Of a stretch of 64,000 nucleotides of DNA, positions 1 to 7,668 are shown one piece after another. The notes below the pieces were generated by a model. It did no database searches and was not told the origin of the DNA. It saw only the letters and a list, made by a program, of their open reading frames with translations. How positions within the stretch are numbered: position 1 is the first letter of the stretch; every line of letters starts with the position of its first letter. Source of the stretch: CAIXSC01 sp046349935 (lineage in GTDB: Bacteria > Planctomycetota > Planctomycetia > Pirellulales > Pirellulaceae); NCBI GenBank assembly GCA_046349935.1, contig JAXMBK010000016.1, positions 1-64,000 of the forward strand, written 5' to 3'. The position numbers and the translations under genes are program-made.

Positions 1-561
1 GAACTTCGGGCCGAGAAACCCGGCGTCCTGGTGAATGAACCCGCCGCTTCCTGGCTTAATCCACACGTACGGCGGCAGATTGCTGTCCCCCGGGCCCAGC
101 CATTTGGCGACCGCCGATCCGAAGTAGGGATAAGTCACTCCGCGGTTCTTCGGGTCGCCGCGCTGGATGCGTGCGACGCCGGCCGAGTGCGAGTTGTCTT
201 GCGTGCACATGCTCCGGACGAGCGTCAAATGGTGCATCTGTCGCGCCGACTTCGGCAGCAACTCGCTCACATGAATCCCAGGCGTCGACGTCGGGATTGC
301 ACGAAAGGGACCGCCGAACGTCGAGCCTGGCTTCGGGTCCCAGCTTTCAAGCTGACTGATGCCGCCGTCGAGCCAGATGAAGACGACCTGCTTGCGTTTG
401 GCCGCGACCTGCTGAGCAACCGCGGGGACGCCAAGCACGCCCATACCGCTCGACGCCATCGACGCGGCGGCGCACCCTGCCGCGCCGACGGCCGCGTTCG
501 TCAAGAAACGTCGTCGCGAATGGGCATGTTCCCAAGGACGACATAACGCTGAATTCGACAT
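1..561 (-). CDS. DUF1501 domain-containing secreted protein (N-terminal part; runs off the window edge)
   Basis: The frame opens with ATG at 561 and is still open at base 1, giving the first 187 residues of a protein that should be about 400-480 residues long. Residues 15-20 (SRRRFL) followed by an Ala/Gly-rich hydrophobic stretch form a Tat-type signal, so export in folded form is likely. The mature start contains VVFIWLDGGISQLESWDPKP, the typical opening of DUF1501 proteins, which belong to the alkaline phosphatase/sulfatase-like superfamily and are very abundant in planctomycetes. The gene follows a DUF1549/DUF1553 gene on the same strand with a gap of about 75 bases, the standard pairing for this family. 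The biochemical role is not established. Family call is firm; the C-terminal half is not visible. Confidence 0.9.
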   Translation of the reverse strand, partial: MSNSALCRPWEHAHSRRRFLTNAAVGAAGCAAASMASSGMGVLGVPAVAQQVAAKRKQVVFIWLDGGISQLESWDPKPGSTFGGPFRAIPTSTPGIHVSELLPKSARQMHHLTLVRSMCTQDNSHSAGVARIQRGDPKNRGVTYPYFGSAVAKWLGPGDSNLPPYVWIKPGSGGFIHQDAGFLGPKF

Positions 562-635
562 CCACGCCTCGCTTTCCCGCCTTGTGCTGTAAGCCGCCTC
601 GCACCGTCGGTCTCGATCGCCGTCCGTCGTCGCCT

Positions 636-2303
636 TCAGTGGTTGATTGCAAACTCGGTGCTCGCCAGCAGCGCCCACGCCAAACGTCCAAGCATCGCCG
701 CTCGCTGTTCGGCGCCCTGGCTATCGGGCCGTTGCAACAGTTCCAGCAACTCTTGTCGTTCGTCCTCCGCGGGAGGCCGCGAGAGGACCGATAAGAACAG
801 TTCCTCGAGCGTTTGCTGTGCATCGGGAATCGCCGCCAAGCGCGCCGTCAAATTGCCGTCGCGCGGCTGTAACCACCCGAGCACCACGGCGTCGTTCATC
901 AAGAACAGCGCCGCCTTCACGCTCGGCGCAAACTCGGTCTCAGGCTCCTTCGGCGGGTTGGCAAACGCCTTCGCGAATCGCTCGCGTAGTTTCGCCAGCT
1001 CTTCCTGCTGGGCCTTGTCGTTCGGCTTTGCGGCGGCTTCCGCCTGGGCCTGGCCCGTGGCGATCCGCATCGAGGCCAAGATTTGCTCGGCCGACAGCGG
1101 CTTCTCCAGGGCCGTTCGATAACTGGTTTCGGGGACGCTCTCGGGACTCGCTCCCTCCGGTAGACGCGAAGATCGCTGGTAGGTGCGCGTGAGCGCGAGC
1201 TGGCCGATCAGCCATTTCATGTCGAATTGATGCGCCGCAAACTCGTTTGCCAACAACTCGAGCAGCTCAGGGTGCGACGGCGGGTTTTCAGAGTGATGCA
1301 AGTCGAGCGGATGAACGAGCCCGCGTCCCATGAGCATCCACCAGAGTCGGTTCGCCATGTTGCGTGCGAACGCGGGGTTCTCGCGTCGCGGCAATTTTTC
1401 CGCCAGCAGTTTGAGCGGACTGAACTTCAATTCGCCGGGAAAGTTCGTTTTCTTATCGGGCGGCGTCAGATACTCTTCCCCCGCCTTCCATTCCGGTACG
1501 TCCAGTTCGACTCCGCCGGGCAGCTTGGGTCCGATCGTCCGTGGTTCTTGCACGAACACCGACGTAAACTCGACCTTCTTCTTGAGCGGCGTTTCGGCGA
1601 GCGCGGGCGTTTTCACGTCGCGGCGAATCTGCGCCTGGCCGACGAACGCAAACAACCCCTGGTAGTAATCCTGGGTGTAATCCTTCACGAACAGGTGGTC
1701 GTGACACTGCGCGCACTGCACGTCCATCCCCAAGAACAACCGCCCGACGTCGCGCACCATGCCGGGTATGTCGACCGGGTTCTGGCCGTAGTTCTCCAAC
1801 CGTTTTGTGAAGAAAAAGGCGGCCCCTTGCGACGCTTCCTGGTTCGGATCGGACCAGATCATCTCGCGCACCATCTGGTCCCACGGTTTGTTGGCCGTCG
1901 CCGAATGATGCAGATACTTCCGCCACTCGACGGCGTCCCCCTGTCGCTCCATCAGCATCACGTGCAGGAAATCGGCCATGCGGTCGGCGTATTCGGGCGC
2001 TGCCAGCAAGGCCTCAATTCGTTTGGCGCGTTTGTCGGGCGAGGCGTCGGCCAGAAACTGCCGCGTCTCCTCGATCGTCGGGATGCGCCCGGCGAGGTCG
2101 AGAGTCGCACGACGGAGGAACTCCCCGTCCGACGCCGGTTCGCTCGCCGCCCCCCCCATGCGCGCCTCAATCAGCGCATCCACTTGTTCGTGCAGCGGCG
2201 CCTGCGCCGTCGCCGACGACGTCCAGGACAGCAGGATTGCCACGCTCGACAGGGAGGCCAGGAGCGCAGTACGAGACAAAGCGAGCAGTCGTCGGAAACG
2301 CAT
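636..2303 (-). CDS. DUF1549/DUF1553 domain-containing secreted protein
   Basis: 555 residues from the ATG at 2303, chosen because MRFRRLLALSRTALLASLSS is a normal Sec signal peptide; a longer frame upstream adds only 29 unlikely residues. After the signal comes DUF1549 (LRRATLDLAGRIPT, the region with CAQCHDH, a heme c-binding type CxxCH motif), then DUF1553 (RRENPAFARNMANRLWWMLMGRGLVHP, FDMKWLIGQLALTRTYQRSS). The protein lacks the N-terminal PSCyt1 cytochrome domain often fused to this pair, so it is a short version. It is followed by a DUF1501 gene, its usual partner. The pair is widespread in planctomycetes and is thought to work outside the cytoplasm, but the substrate is unknown. Domain assignment is by recognised sequence signatures. 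Confidence 0.92.
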   Translation of the reverse strand: MRFRRLLALSRTALLASLSSVAILLSWTSSATAQAPLHEQVDALIEARMGGAASEPASDGEFLRRATLDLAGRIPTIEETRQFLADASPDKRAKRIEALLAAPEYADRMADFLHVMLMERQGDAVEWRKYLHHSATANKPWDQMVREMIWSDPNQEASQGAAFFFTKRLENYGQNPVDIPGMVRDVGRLFLGMDVQCAQCHDHLFVKDYTQDYYQGLFAFVGQAQIRRDVKTPALAETPLKKKVEFTSVFVQEPRTIGPKLPGGVELDVPEWKAGEEYLTPPDKKTNFPGELKFSPLKLLAEKLPRRENPAFARNMANRLWWMLMGRGLVHPLDLHHSENPPSHPELLELLANEFAAHQFDMKWLIGQLALTRTYQRSSRLPEGASPESVPETSYRTALEKPLSAEQILASMRIATGQAQAEAAAKPNDKAQQEELAKLRERFAKAFANPPKEPETEFAPSVKAALFLMNDAVVLGWLQPRDGNLTARLAAIPDAQQTLEELFLSVLSRPPAEDERQELLELLQRPDSQGAEQRAAMLGRLAWALLASTEFAINH

Positions 2304-2390
2304 GGCGACGATTCTCGGGAAAGGCTGGAGGGATCGGGCGGGAAACGAACCCTCGTAGTCTAAACCTTGACGGCGCGAGAATAAAGCCAA

Positions 2391-3668
2391 TTAATCGCCG
2401 CTGACGTCTCCCGCCAACGTCCCGAGTCCGCTGGTCGCGCCGCTGGCAATCGTACTCGACGTCGTCATCTGACCTCGCAGTTCGGCGGCTTGCGTCAGCA
2501 GCGTCAGCGCGAATCCGCTCGAGTGGTCGGCCATCCACCGCAGCAAGCTGCTCACCACCAATTCCTTGAGGTAAGCGAAGGAAAAGCCTTCGGTGGCCGT
2601 CGTCAATTCGCGGATCGTCGCTGCATCCCAGTTGGTTTCCTCAACGAGCCGCACGTGCCACATCTCCAGATACGCTTGCCGCTCGACTGCCGCCGGCAGT
2701 CCGAAGTGATACTTCCGATCAAAACGGCTGGGCCGATCCAGAATCGCCGGATCGATCCGCTCGGGATGGTTCGTCGTCGCCAAGACGATCATGCCGACGT
2801 TCTTTTCGAAGCCATCCAACTGATTCAAGAAGAACGACCGATTCTCCTCGTTCACCAGCGCATCGAGGTCCTCGAAGATGAGCATGCAGGGGCGCAGTTG
2901 ACGCGCCCGATCAAACACCACGCGCAGCATCTCTTCGCTGGTGTAGTGCCGGCTGGCGAGGCTTTGAACATAGAGGCTCGGAATCTTCAGTTCCTTCACG
3001 AGCGCTCGGACGCAGTGCGTCTTCCCATTTCCAGGAGGTCCAATCAGAAGTGCACCGCGACGCCACGCGACTCCCAGCGACTCGTATCGCTCACGCGCCG
3101 CGAGGAAGCGATGAAAGTCGTCGCGCAACGAGTCCTTGAGCGTGCCGCTCAAGACTAGATCGTCGAACGAGGCCTGTTGCGTCGCCGCATAAAGTTCGCG
3201 ACTGCGCTGCCAATACCCGCCGTGAAACACCAGAATCGACTCGCCCGGATCGTTCGTCTTCCGTTTCACATCCAGCAAAAACGACTCAGCCGTCTCGAGC
3301 TCGTCGGCCGCGATCCAAAAGCGGCTCGTCCCGCCGCAGTTGGAATCCCAACTCGCTTTCACGACGTACAGATCGAGATCCCGCCAGCGGACGTGCCAGG
3401 CCGCCTGTTCGAAATGAGTGACCAGACTGTCGTGATCCTCTCCGCCCCACTCCCAGATCGCCACCGACGGCGGCGCGTCCGAGAGTTTCAATTGGCAAAG
3501 CCCCAGTTGCGCGTACTCCTCCAGTTCCAGGTTGTTTGTCGCGATAAGCCGTCGAGGCGTCACCGCTTCGCGGATTCGATCCTCCAAGCGAGCGGCGATG
3601 GCCGAATCGGTGGGCGAGAGGTTGGCGAGGTAGAGATTTGCGGGAAGCGGTAGGTTCATGTGGTGCAT
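2391..3668 (-). CDS. AAA family ATPase
   Basis: A cytoplasmic AAA ATPase of about 425 residues. The N-terminal 190 residues have no recognised domain. The ATPase core has Walker A GPPGNGKTH, Walker B LIFEDLD, a sensor-1-like ATTNHPERIDPAILDRPSRFD segment with the arginine-finger region, and a small helical lid domain towards the C-terminus. The segment order resembles Bcs1/vesicle-type AAA proteins rather than Clp or MoxR types. ATG at 3668 is used (ATG at 3659 is an alternative); a TTG further upstream would overlap the previous stop region. The gene starts about 10 bases after the stop of the EF-hand/deiodinase-like gene, so the two are probably cotranscribed. The protein it remodels is unknown; physical coupling to the upstream gene is inference. 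Confidence 0.85.
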   Translation of the reverse strand: MHHMNLPLPANLYLANLSPTDSAIAARLEDRIREAVTPRRLIATNNLELEEYAQLGLCQLKLSDAPPSVAIWEWGGEDHDSLVTHFEQAAWHVRWRDLDLYVVKASWDSNCGGTSRFWIAADELETAESFLLDVKRKTNDPGESILVFHGGYWQRSRELYAATQQASFDDLVLSGTLKDSLRDDFHRFLAARERYESLGVAWRRGALLIGPPGNGKTHCVRALVKELKIPSLYVQSLASRHYTSEEMLRVVFDRARQLRPCMLIFEDLDALVNEENRSFFLNQLDGFEKNVGMIVLATTNHPERIDPAILDRPSRFDRKYHFGLPAAVERQAYLEMWHVRLVEETNWDAATIRELTTATEGFSFAYLKELVVSSLLRWMADHSSGFALTLLTQAAELRGQMTTSSTIASGATSGLGTLAGDVSGD

Positions 3669-3677
3669 CAAAGGCAA

Positions 3678-6071
3678 TTAGGAATAGGCGTTCAAGAATA
3701 CGTTCTCGCGTTCCAATGACAATTGGAACGCGTCGGAGATCTTCGTCATGAATTGACAACGTGCGATCCACCAGACGGCGTCCAATCCGCGTTCGTTTCC
3801 AAGCGCGTTGGTCAATCGCGAAACATCGTCGTCCGTGATGCTCCACGGAGCATCCGTCATCTTTTCTGCGAGCCCAAACGCAATTCGCTCCGCGGGCGAG
3901 AATTCTTCCCAAGCGCCGCTGGCGAGCGCTTGGGTGCGGGAGGCGATCTCCTCAGAATTGAGTCCGCCGACCTCCATCAGCATCTCGCAGTGGCCCATGC
4001 AGTATCCGCACTGCAATGCCCGCGTCACGATCCAGAACATGCTCTCTTCAAACACTCGATCTTGACCTGACTCAGCGGCGAACGCGCGGAGCGTCTTGAT
4101 CCAAGCACCGCCGATCTCGGGCTGACGGCCCACAACCAATCGGCTCCAGCGAATCTCTAGCGGCCGCGTCGCCGAATAGAGTCCAGGAGGAATCACCGAA
4201 CTCACTTCGCTCCATTCCGGAATCCGAATGCGAGATTCGCGCCCCCGTTGCTGCTCGAGTCGCGCTTGCAACGGTTCGTAGGGGGAGACTCGCGCTGGTC
4301 GTTCCAGCGCACTTTCAGACGCCCAAGCAGGGATCGGCGGGCGATCGGGCGAAGTCGACTTGCCGACCGACGTCAAATCGGGCGGCGCGATGTCGATCGG
4401 CGCGACGGGCCCGTGCGGCTCAAGCGGCAGCGCTAGGGCTTGCACGAGCCGATCTTGAAACGCTCCGTAAGCAACCGAGAGGACGACCGCCACCGCTCGC
4501 GCGTCGCCGTAGGCTTCGAGCAGCGAGGCGACCTGTTCGTTCGACACGTCGCGTCCCGCGCGCGCTAACTGCTCCGCAAACTGTACGAGCCGCCGCGAGC
4601 GGTCGTCAAGCGGCGAATCGTCGCCGACGAGAAGGGAGTTCACCGTTGCAGGTTCGCATCCGGCTCTGATAAGCGCCTCGCGGGCATAGTCCGCCCCGTA
4701 CGCACTGCGATTGGCGCGCGCCGTCGCGACTCGAAGCAGCCCTTTCTCCATCTCCGACAGTTGGTCGGTTGTGCGAATGAGAAAGTCGAGTCGCAGCATA
4801 TGGGCGACGACGCCGGGCAACGTTTCCGCCAACGCCTGCGCCCAGATCGGCAAGGCTGCCGAGGCTCGCAACGACGACTCAGGCGCGATTCGCTTCCAGG
4901 CTTCGTCAACGTCAAGCAGTCTGCAACGGGGCCGCGGCTCGTCGGCTTGGTCCAGCAAGGTCATGACGAGCGCCTGTTCCATCTCGCCCGTTTTGAATCC
5001 AAACGGCCCGCGCCCGCCCTTGTAGGCCACTCGCCCTCGTCGATCGATCACGTACAGCCGCGCCGGCATGCCGCTGTAGGCATGACCGACGGAATCGTCG
5101 ATGTCGTCGACCAAGAGAGGAATCGACGGCTTCAGCCGCGCGTGGCACTGGCGCGCCACCTCTACCCGCGCTCCAATCGTCTTGGGCTGCTCGACGGACA
5201 CCCCCGCCGATTCGTTGGACTGCATCGCCCAACCATCGGTCGGATGCGCCTCGCGCACATAGATCAAGAGAAAATGCGCCTGATCGCCGAAACGCCGATG
5301 CACCTCTTCCACGCCCGCGTACATCGAACGAAACGGTCCACAGGTAAAGTTGCCGAAGACGAGCACGACGGGTTTGCGGTCGTCGGCCGCAGTCTTGGAC
5401 TTCGTGAAGTAGTCGGAAAGGCGGATCTTCGATCGGCCGTCGACGGCGGCAAGCGTAAAGTCGGGCGCGGGGGCGCCAAGATCGGGCCCTTCGCACATCG
5501 ATCCCACTTCGCCGGCGAAGAACCCGCGCAACAGTTGCTCGCGAGTAGGAGCATCTCCCGGCAAGAAGCTGGCGGTCATCCCGGTCAGCCATTGATCGCG
5601 CAGATCATTCGACGTCACATGGTCGCGTCCCGCCGCCGCCGTGTCGAAAAAGGCATCCCACTGAGCTCGCGTCAATCGCCCGTCGCCGGAAGTGTTCAGC
5701 TTTCTGAAAAGCCGATTGACCAGATACGCGTGCTCGACCCACGGATTCGACTCAGACCAATCCAGGTCGTCGGCGGTGATGCAGCCGTCGCGATTGCGAT
5801 CAAGTCGTTCGAACCAAGCCTGCGGCCCGTGAAATTCGGCAAGCGTGATGGACTGCGACGAGGAATCGCCGCCTGTCGCGCGCTGCAACAGCCACCGCCA
5901 ATCGTACCGCGATTGAGCCGGCCCAAACCACCCTTCGCCCGACTCCATCTTCGACCCGGTTTGGATCGCCAAGTACATCTTCACGGCCTCGGGCAGGCGG
6001 CGGCCTGCATATCGCGTCGCTACTTCCTCCGGCGTCAAACTCAGCAGTTCGTCGTCAAACTGAAAGAACAT
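3678..6071 (-). CDS. EF-hand / iodothyronine-deiodinase-like / carboxymuconolactone-decarboxylase-like fusion protein
   Basis: 797 residues, no clear signal peptide. Two EF-hand loops are visible at about 91-102 (DRNRDGCITADD) and 126-137 (NTSGDGRLTRAQ). Residues about 195-375 match the thioredoxin-fold deiodinase family: VFGNFTCGPFRSM at 239-251 aligns with the active-site GSCT(Sec)PPF region and YVREAHPTDGW follows at 271-281. The selenocysteine position is Cys244, encoded by TGT. Two AhpD/carboxymuconolactone-decarboxylase-like helical regions follow, about 400-550 and 640-790; only the second carries Cys pairs (CGYCMGHC, 688-695). The architecture suggests a calcium-binding redox enzyme. 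Thyroid-hormone-like activity should not be assumed. A short AAA ATPase gene follows directly. Confidence 0.82.
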   Translation of the reverse strand: MFFQFDDELLSLTPEEVATRYAGRRLPEAVKMYLAIQTGSKMESGEGWFGPAQSRYDWRWLLQRATGGDSSSQSITLAEFHGPQAWFERLDRNRDGCITADDLDWSESNPWVEHAYLVNRLFRKLNTSGDGRLTRAQWDAFFDTAAAGRDHVTSNDLRDQWLTGMTASFLPGDAPTREQLLRGFFAGEVGSMCEGPDLGAPAPDFTLAAVDGRSKIRLSDYFTKSKTAADDRKPVVLVFGNFTCGPFRSMYAGVEEVHRRFGDQAHFLLIYVREAHPTDGWAMQSNESAGVSVEQPKTIGARVEVARQCHARLKPSIPLLVDDIDDSVGHAYSGMPARLYVIDRRGRVAYKGGRGPFGFKTGEMEQALVMTLLDQADEPRPRCRLLDVDEAWKRIAPESSLRASAALPIWAQALAETLPGVVAHMLRLDFLIRTTDQLSEMEKGLLRVATARANRSAYGADYAREALIRAGCEPATVNSLLVGDDSPLDDRSRRLVQFAEQLARAGRDVSNEQVASLLEAYGDARAVAVVLSVAYGAFQDRLVQALALPLEPHGPVAPIDIAPPDLTSVGKSTSPDRPPIPAWASESALERPARVSPYEPLQARLEQQRGRESRIRIPEWSEVSSVIPPGLYSATRPLEIRWSRLVVGRQPEIGGAWIKTLRAFAAESGQDRVFEESMFWIVTRALQCGYCMGHCEMLMEVGGLNSEEIASRTQALASGAWEEFSPAERIAFGLAEKMTDAPWSITDDDVSRLTNALGNERGLDAVWWIARCQFMTKISDAFQLSLERENVFLNAYS

Positions 6072-6138
6072 TGCTTTCTAACCTCAAAATGCGTCATCCG
6101 CGGCCCGCATCCACCGCCAGCCTCGCAGCGCACTTCCC

Positions 6139-6912
6139 TTAAGACTTCAATCCGAATTCTTCTCGCTGCGACTTCGACGACGCCAAGTAGCGTTGAAATG
6201 CGGTCGTGTCGCGTACGCAGCTGACGCCGCGAAACACTAGCGCAACGCTTCTTCGATGTCGCACCAACGAACGATTCGCGTCCGCCCGATGGATCGTATT
6301 CCCATGATGCACCGTCAAGTCGCCTGGGCGCATGACGATTGGAACTTCCGCCGCGTAGTCGGCCGCCGAGTAGTCGGGGATTCCCTGAGAAAATCCGAGC
6401 GTCGTGGTGCGCACGTGCGGTCGGATGCCTCGCAAATGAGAACCAGGAATGTAGCGCAAACAACCATTCTCCTCGTCGACTTCGTCGAGCGCCAGCCACA
6501 TCGTGAGCACCTGCGGGGGCGCAAGACAAAAGTAAAAATTGTCCTGATGCGGCGGCGTCGCATGGTTCGTGGCGGGCGGCTTATTAAACCATTCCATCCC
6601 CTCCGCCTGACATGCTTCTCCCAACAAGGACCGCGCCAATTCGTTCCATGACGGATGACGCAGATACTCCGCCAAGGACGCATCTCCTTGCAGTCGATTC
6701 AGTTGCTTCAACGTCTCCGGACGAGCCCGGTCTTCGTAGAACGCATCGCCATCCGGCAATCCCGGTACGACCTCGCGGATGTAACGCTCCAGTTCCGCTT
6801 GCAAGCGCACCAGCGACTCGCCCGACAAGAACTGCCGAACGACGACGAATCCATCGCGCTCGTAAGCCTTGTTCCATTGCTCCCTATCCGCGCGATCGTG
6901 ATTGGAATCCAT
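6139..6912 (-). CDS. phytanoyl-CoA dioxygenase (PhyH) family protein
   Basis: 257 residues, cytoplasmic, the usual size for PhyH-like Fe(II)/2-oxoglutarate oxygenases. The iron-binding facial triad is visible: His122 and Asp124 in PPHQDNFYF, and the distal His208 in VHHGNTIHRADANRS; the downstream Arg214 or a neighbour could bind 2-oxoglutarate. CLRYIPGSHLRG at about 151-162 is also typical. Such enzymes hydroxylate small molecules or lipid-like substrates; the substrate here cannot be read from sequence. The ATG at 6912 lies three bases after the stop of the upstream lipoprotein gene, so the two are very likely cotranscribed. The next gene downstream, the deiodinase-like fusion, is on the same strand about 70 bases on. 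Confidence 0.88.
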   Translation of the reverse strand: MDSNHDRADREQWNKAYERDGFVVVRQFLSGESLVRLQAELERYIREVVPGLPDGDAFYEDRARPETLKQLNRLQGDASLAEYLRHPSWNELARSLLGEACQAEGMEWFNKPPATNHATPPHQDNFYFCLAPPQVLTMWLALDEVDEENGCLRYIPGSHLRGIRPHVRTTTLGFSQGIPDYSAADYAAEVPIVMRPGDLTVHHGNTIHRADANRSLVRHRRSVALVFRGVSCVRDTTAFQRYLASSKSQREEFGLKS

Positions 6913-6915
6913 GAC

Positions 6916-7590
6916 TTACTTCTCCACCGTCCATTCCAACCGCAACTCGCCCGTCCCTTGGCCCGCTTCCAACAGCGTCTCGACCGCTTCGTTGTCCAGA
7001 ATCGCCGTGTGCTTGTCTTTGGAGACGTGGAATCCGCGGGCGTCGACGATCGTGCCCCGAACGGTCGACATGCGAATTTCGCCGATCCCGTTCGCCGCCG
7101 CTTGACGCAGCGAAGCAGCCGTCGCAGGCTCCCGCTTCGTCGTCGACGCCTCTTTGTCCGACCGAATCGTTACGATCAATTGCCGGAGATTTCCTTGCCG
7201 GACGAACCGCGTCTCGATCGGCGGCGGACCATCGCCGTCGCGGATCGTGAGGTACTTTTCCAACACTTTGGACTCGGGAAGTCGAAAGACCAGCGCACAC
7301 GCCATGGGCGACGTCTTCTTGATCCAATGCTTGCTTTCCAGCGTCCCGCCCGCGTCGCGGACTCGAGTTACTTCGCTATCTTTCTCCGCATCGAATTCCG
7401 CTCGGTAGTTTTCCTCTTCCTTTTGCCCCGCTGCATTGGCGGACGACGAGTGCAGATGCGAGCGCATGACCGTCACGTCTGCGGCGCCGTCCTCGTGGAT
7501 CATGATCGTGGTAATCTCATCTCCCTCGATGCAGCCTGCCAGCAGCAGCAAGAGCACGCCCATCCCCAATCCGCCTCGTCCGCATCGCAT
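6916..7590 (-). CDS. predicted lipoprotein of unknown function
   Basis: 224 residues. The N-terminus MRCGRGGLGMGVLLLLLAGC is a lipoprotein signal with lipobox LAGC, so the mature protein should be anchored through Cys20. The remainder (TTIMIHEDGAADVTVMRSHLHSS, later LRQLIVTIRSD and GELRLEWTVEK) alternates hydrophobic and polar residues and is probably beta-rich. No family was recognised. It is the first gene of the minus-strand group ending at base 1 and is separated from the divergent lhr gene by about 78 bases that must hold both promoters. The lipid anchor is supported; the function is not known. Confidence 0.75.
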   Translation of the reverse strand: MRCGRGGLGMGVLLLLLAGCIEGDEITTIMIHEDGAADVTVMRSHLHSSSANAAGQKEEENYRAEFDAEKDSEVTRVRDAGGTLESKHWIKKTSPMACALVFRLPESKVLEKYLTIRDGDGPPPIETRFVRQGNLRQLIVTIRSDKEASTTKREPATAASLRQAAANGIGEIRMSTVRGTIVDARGFHVSKDKHTAILDNEAVETLLEAGQGTGELRLEWTVEK

Positions 7591-7668
7591 GTCGCCTGTC
7601 TCCGTTCATGCTATGTTTAGTTCCGCCTTCGCGCTGTCCGCGACGGCGATCATTCAAGCACTTTGCGC

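Noticed and set aside
1227..2363. 378-residue open frame on the plus strand inside the DUF1549/DUF1553 gene
   Set aside because: It is the antisense shadow of a clear protein; composition is Arg/His-rich without any domain.
5340..5342. Possible selenocysteine codon in the deiodinase-like domain
   Set aside because: The codon at the active-site position is TGT (Cys), so no recoding is needed.
4761..6224. 487-residue plus-strand frame across the deiodinase-like gene
   Set aside because: Antisense to a gene with recognisable motifs; high GC third positions create long shadow frames.
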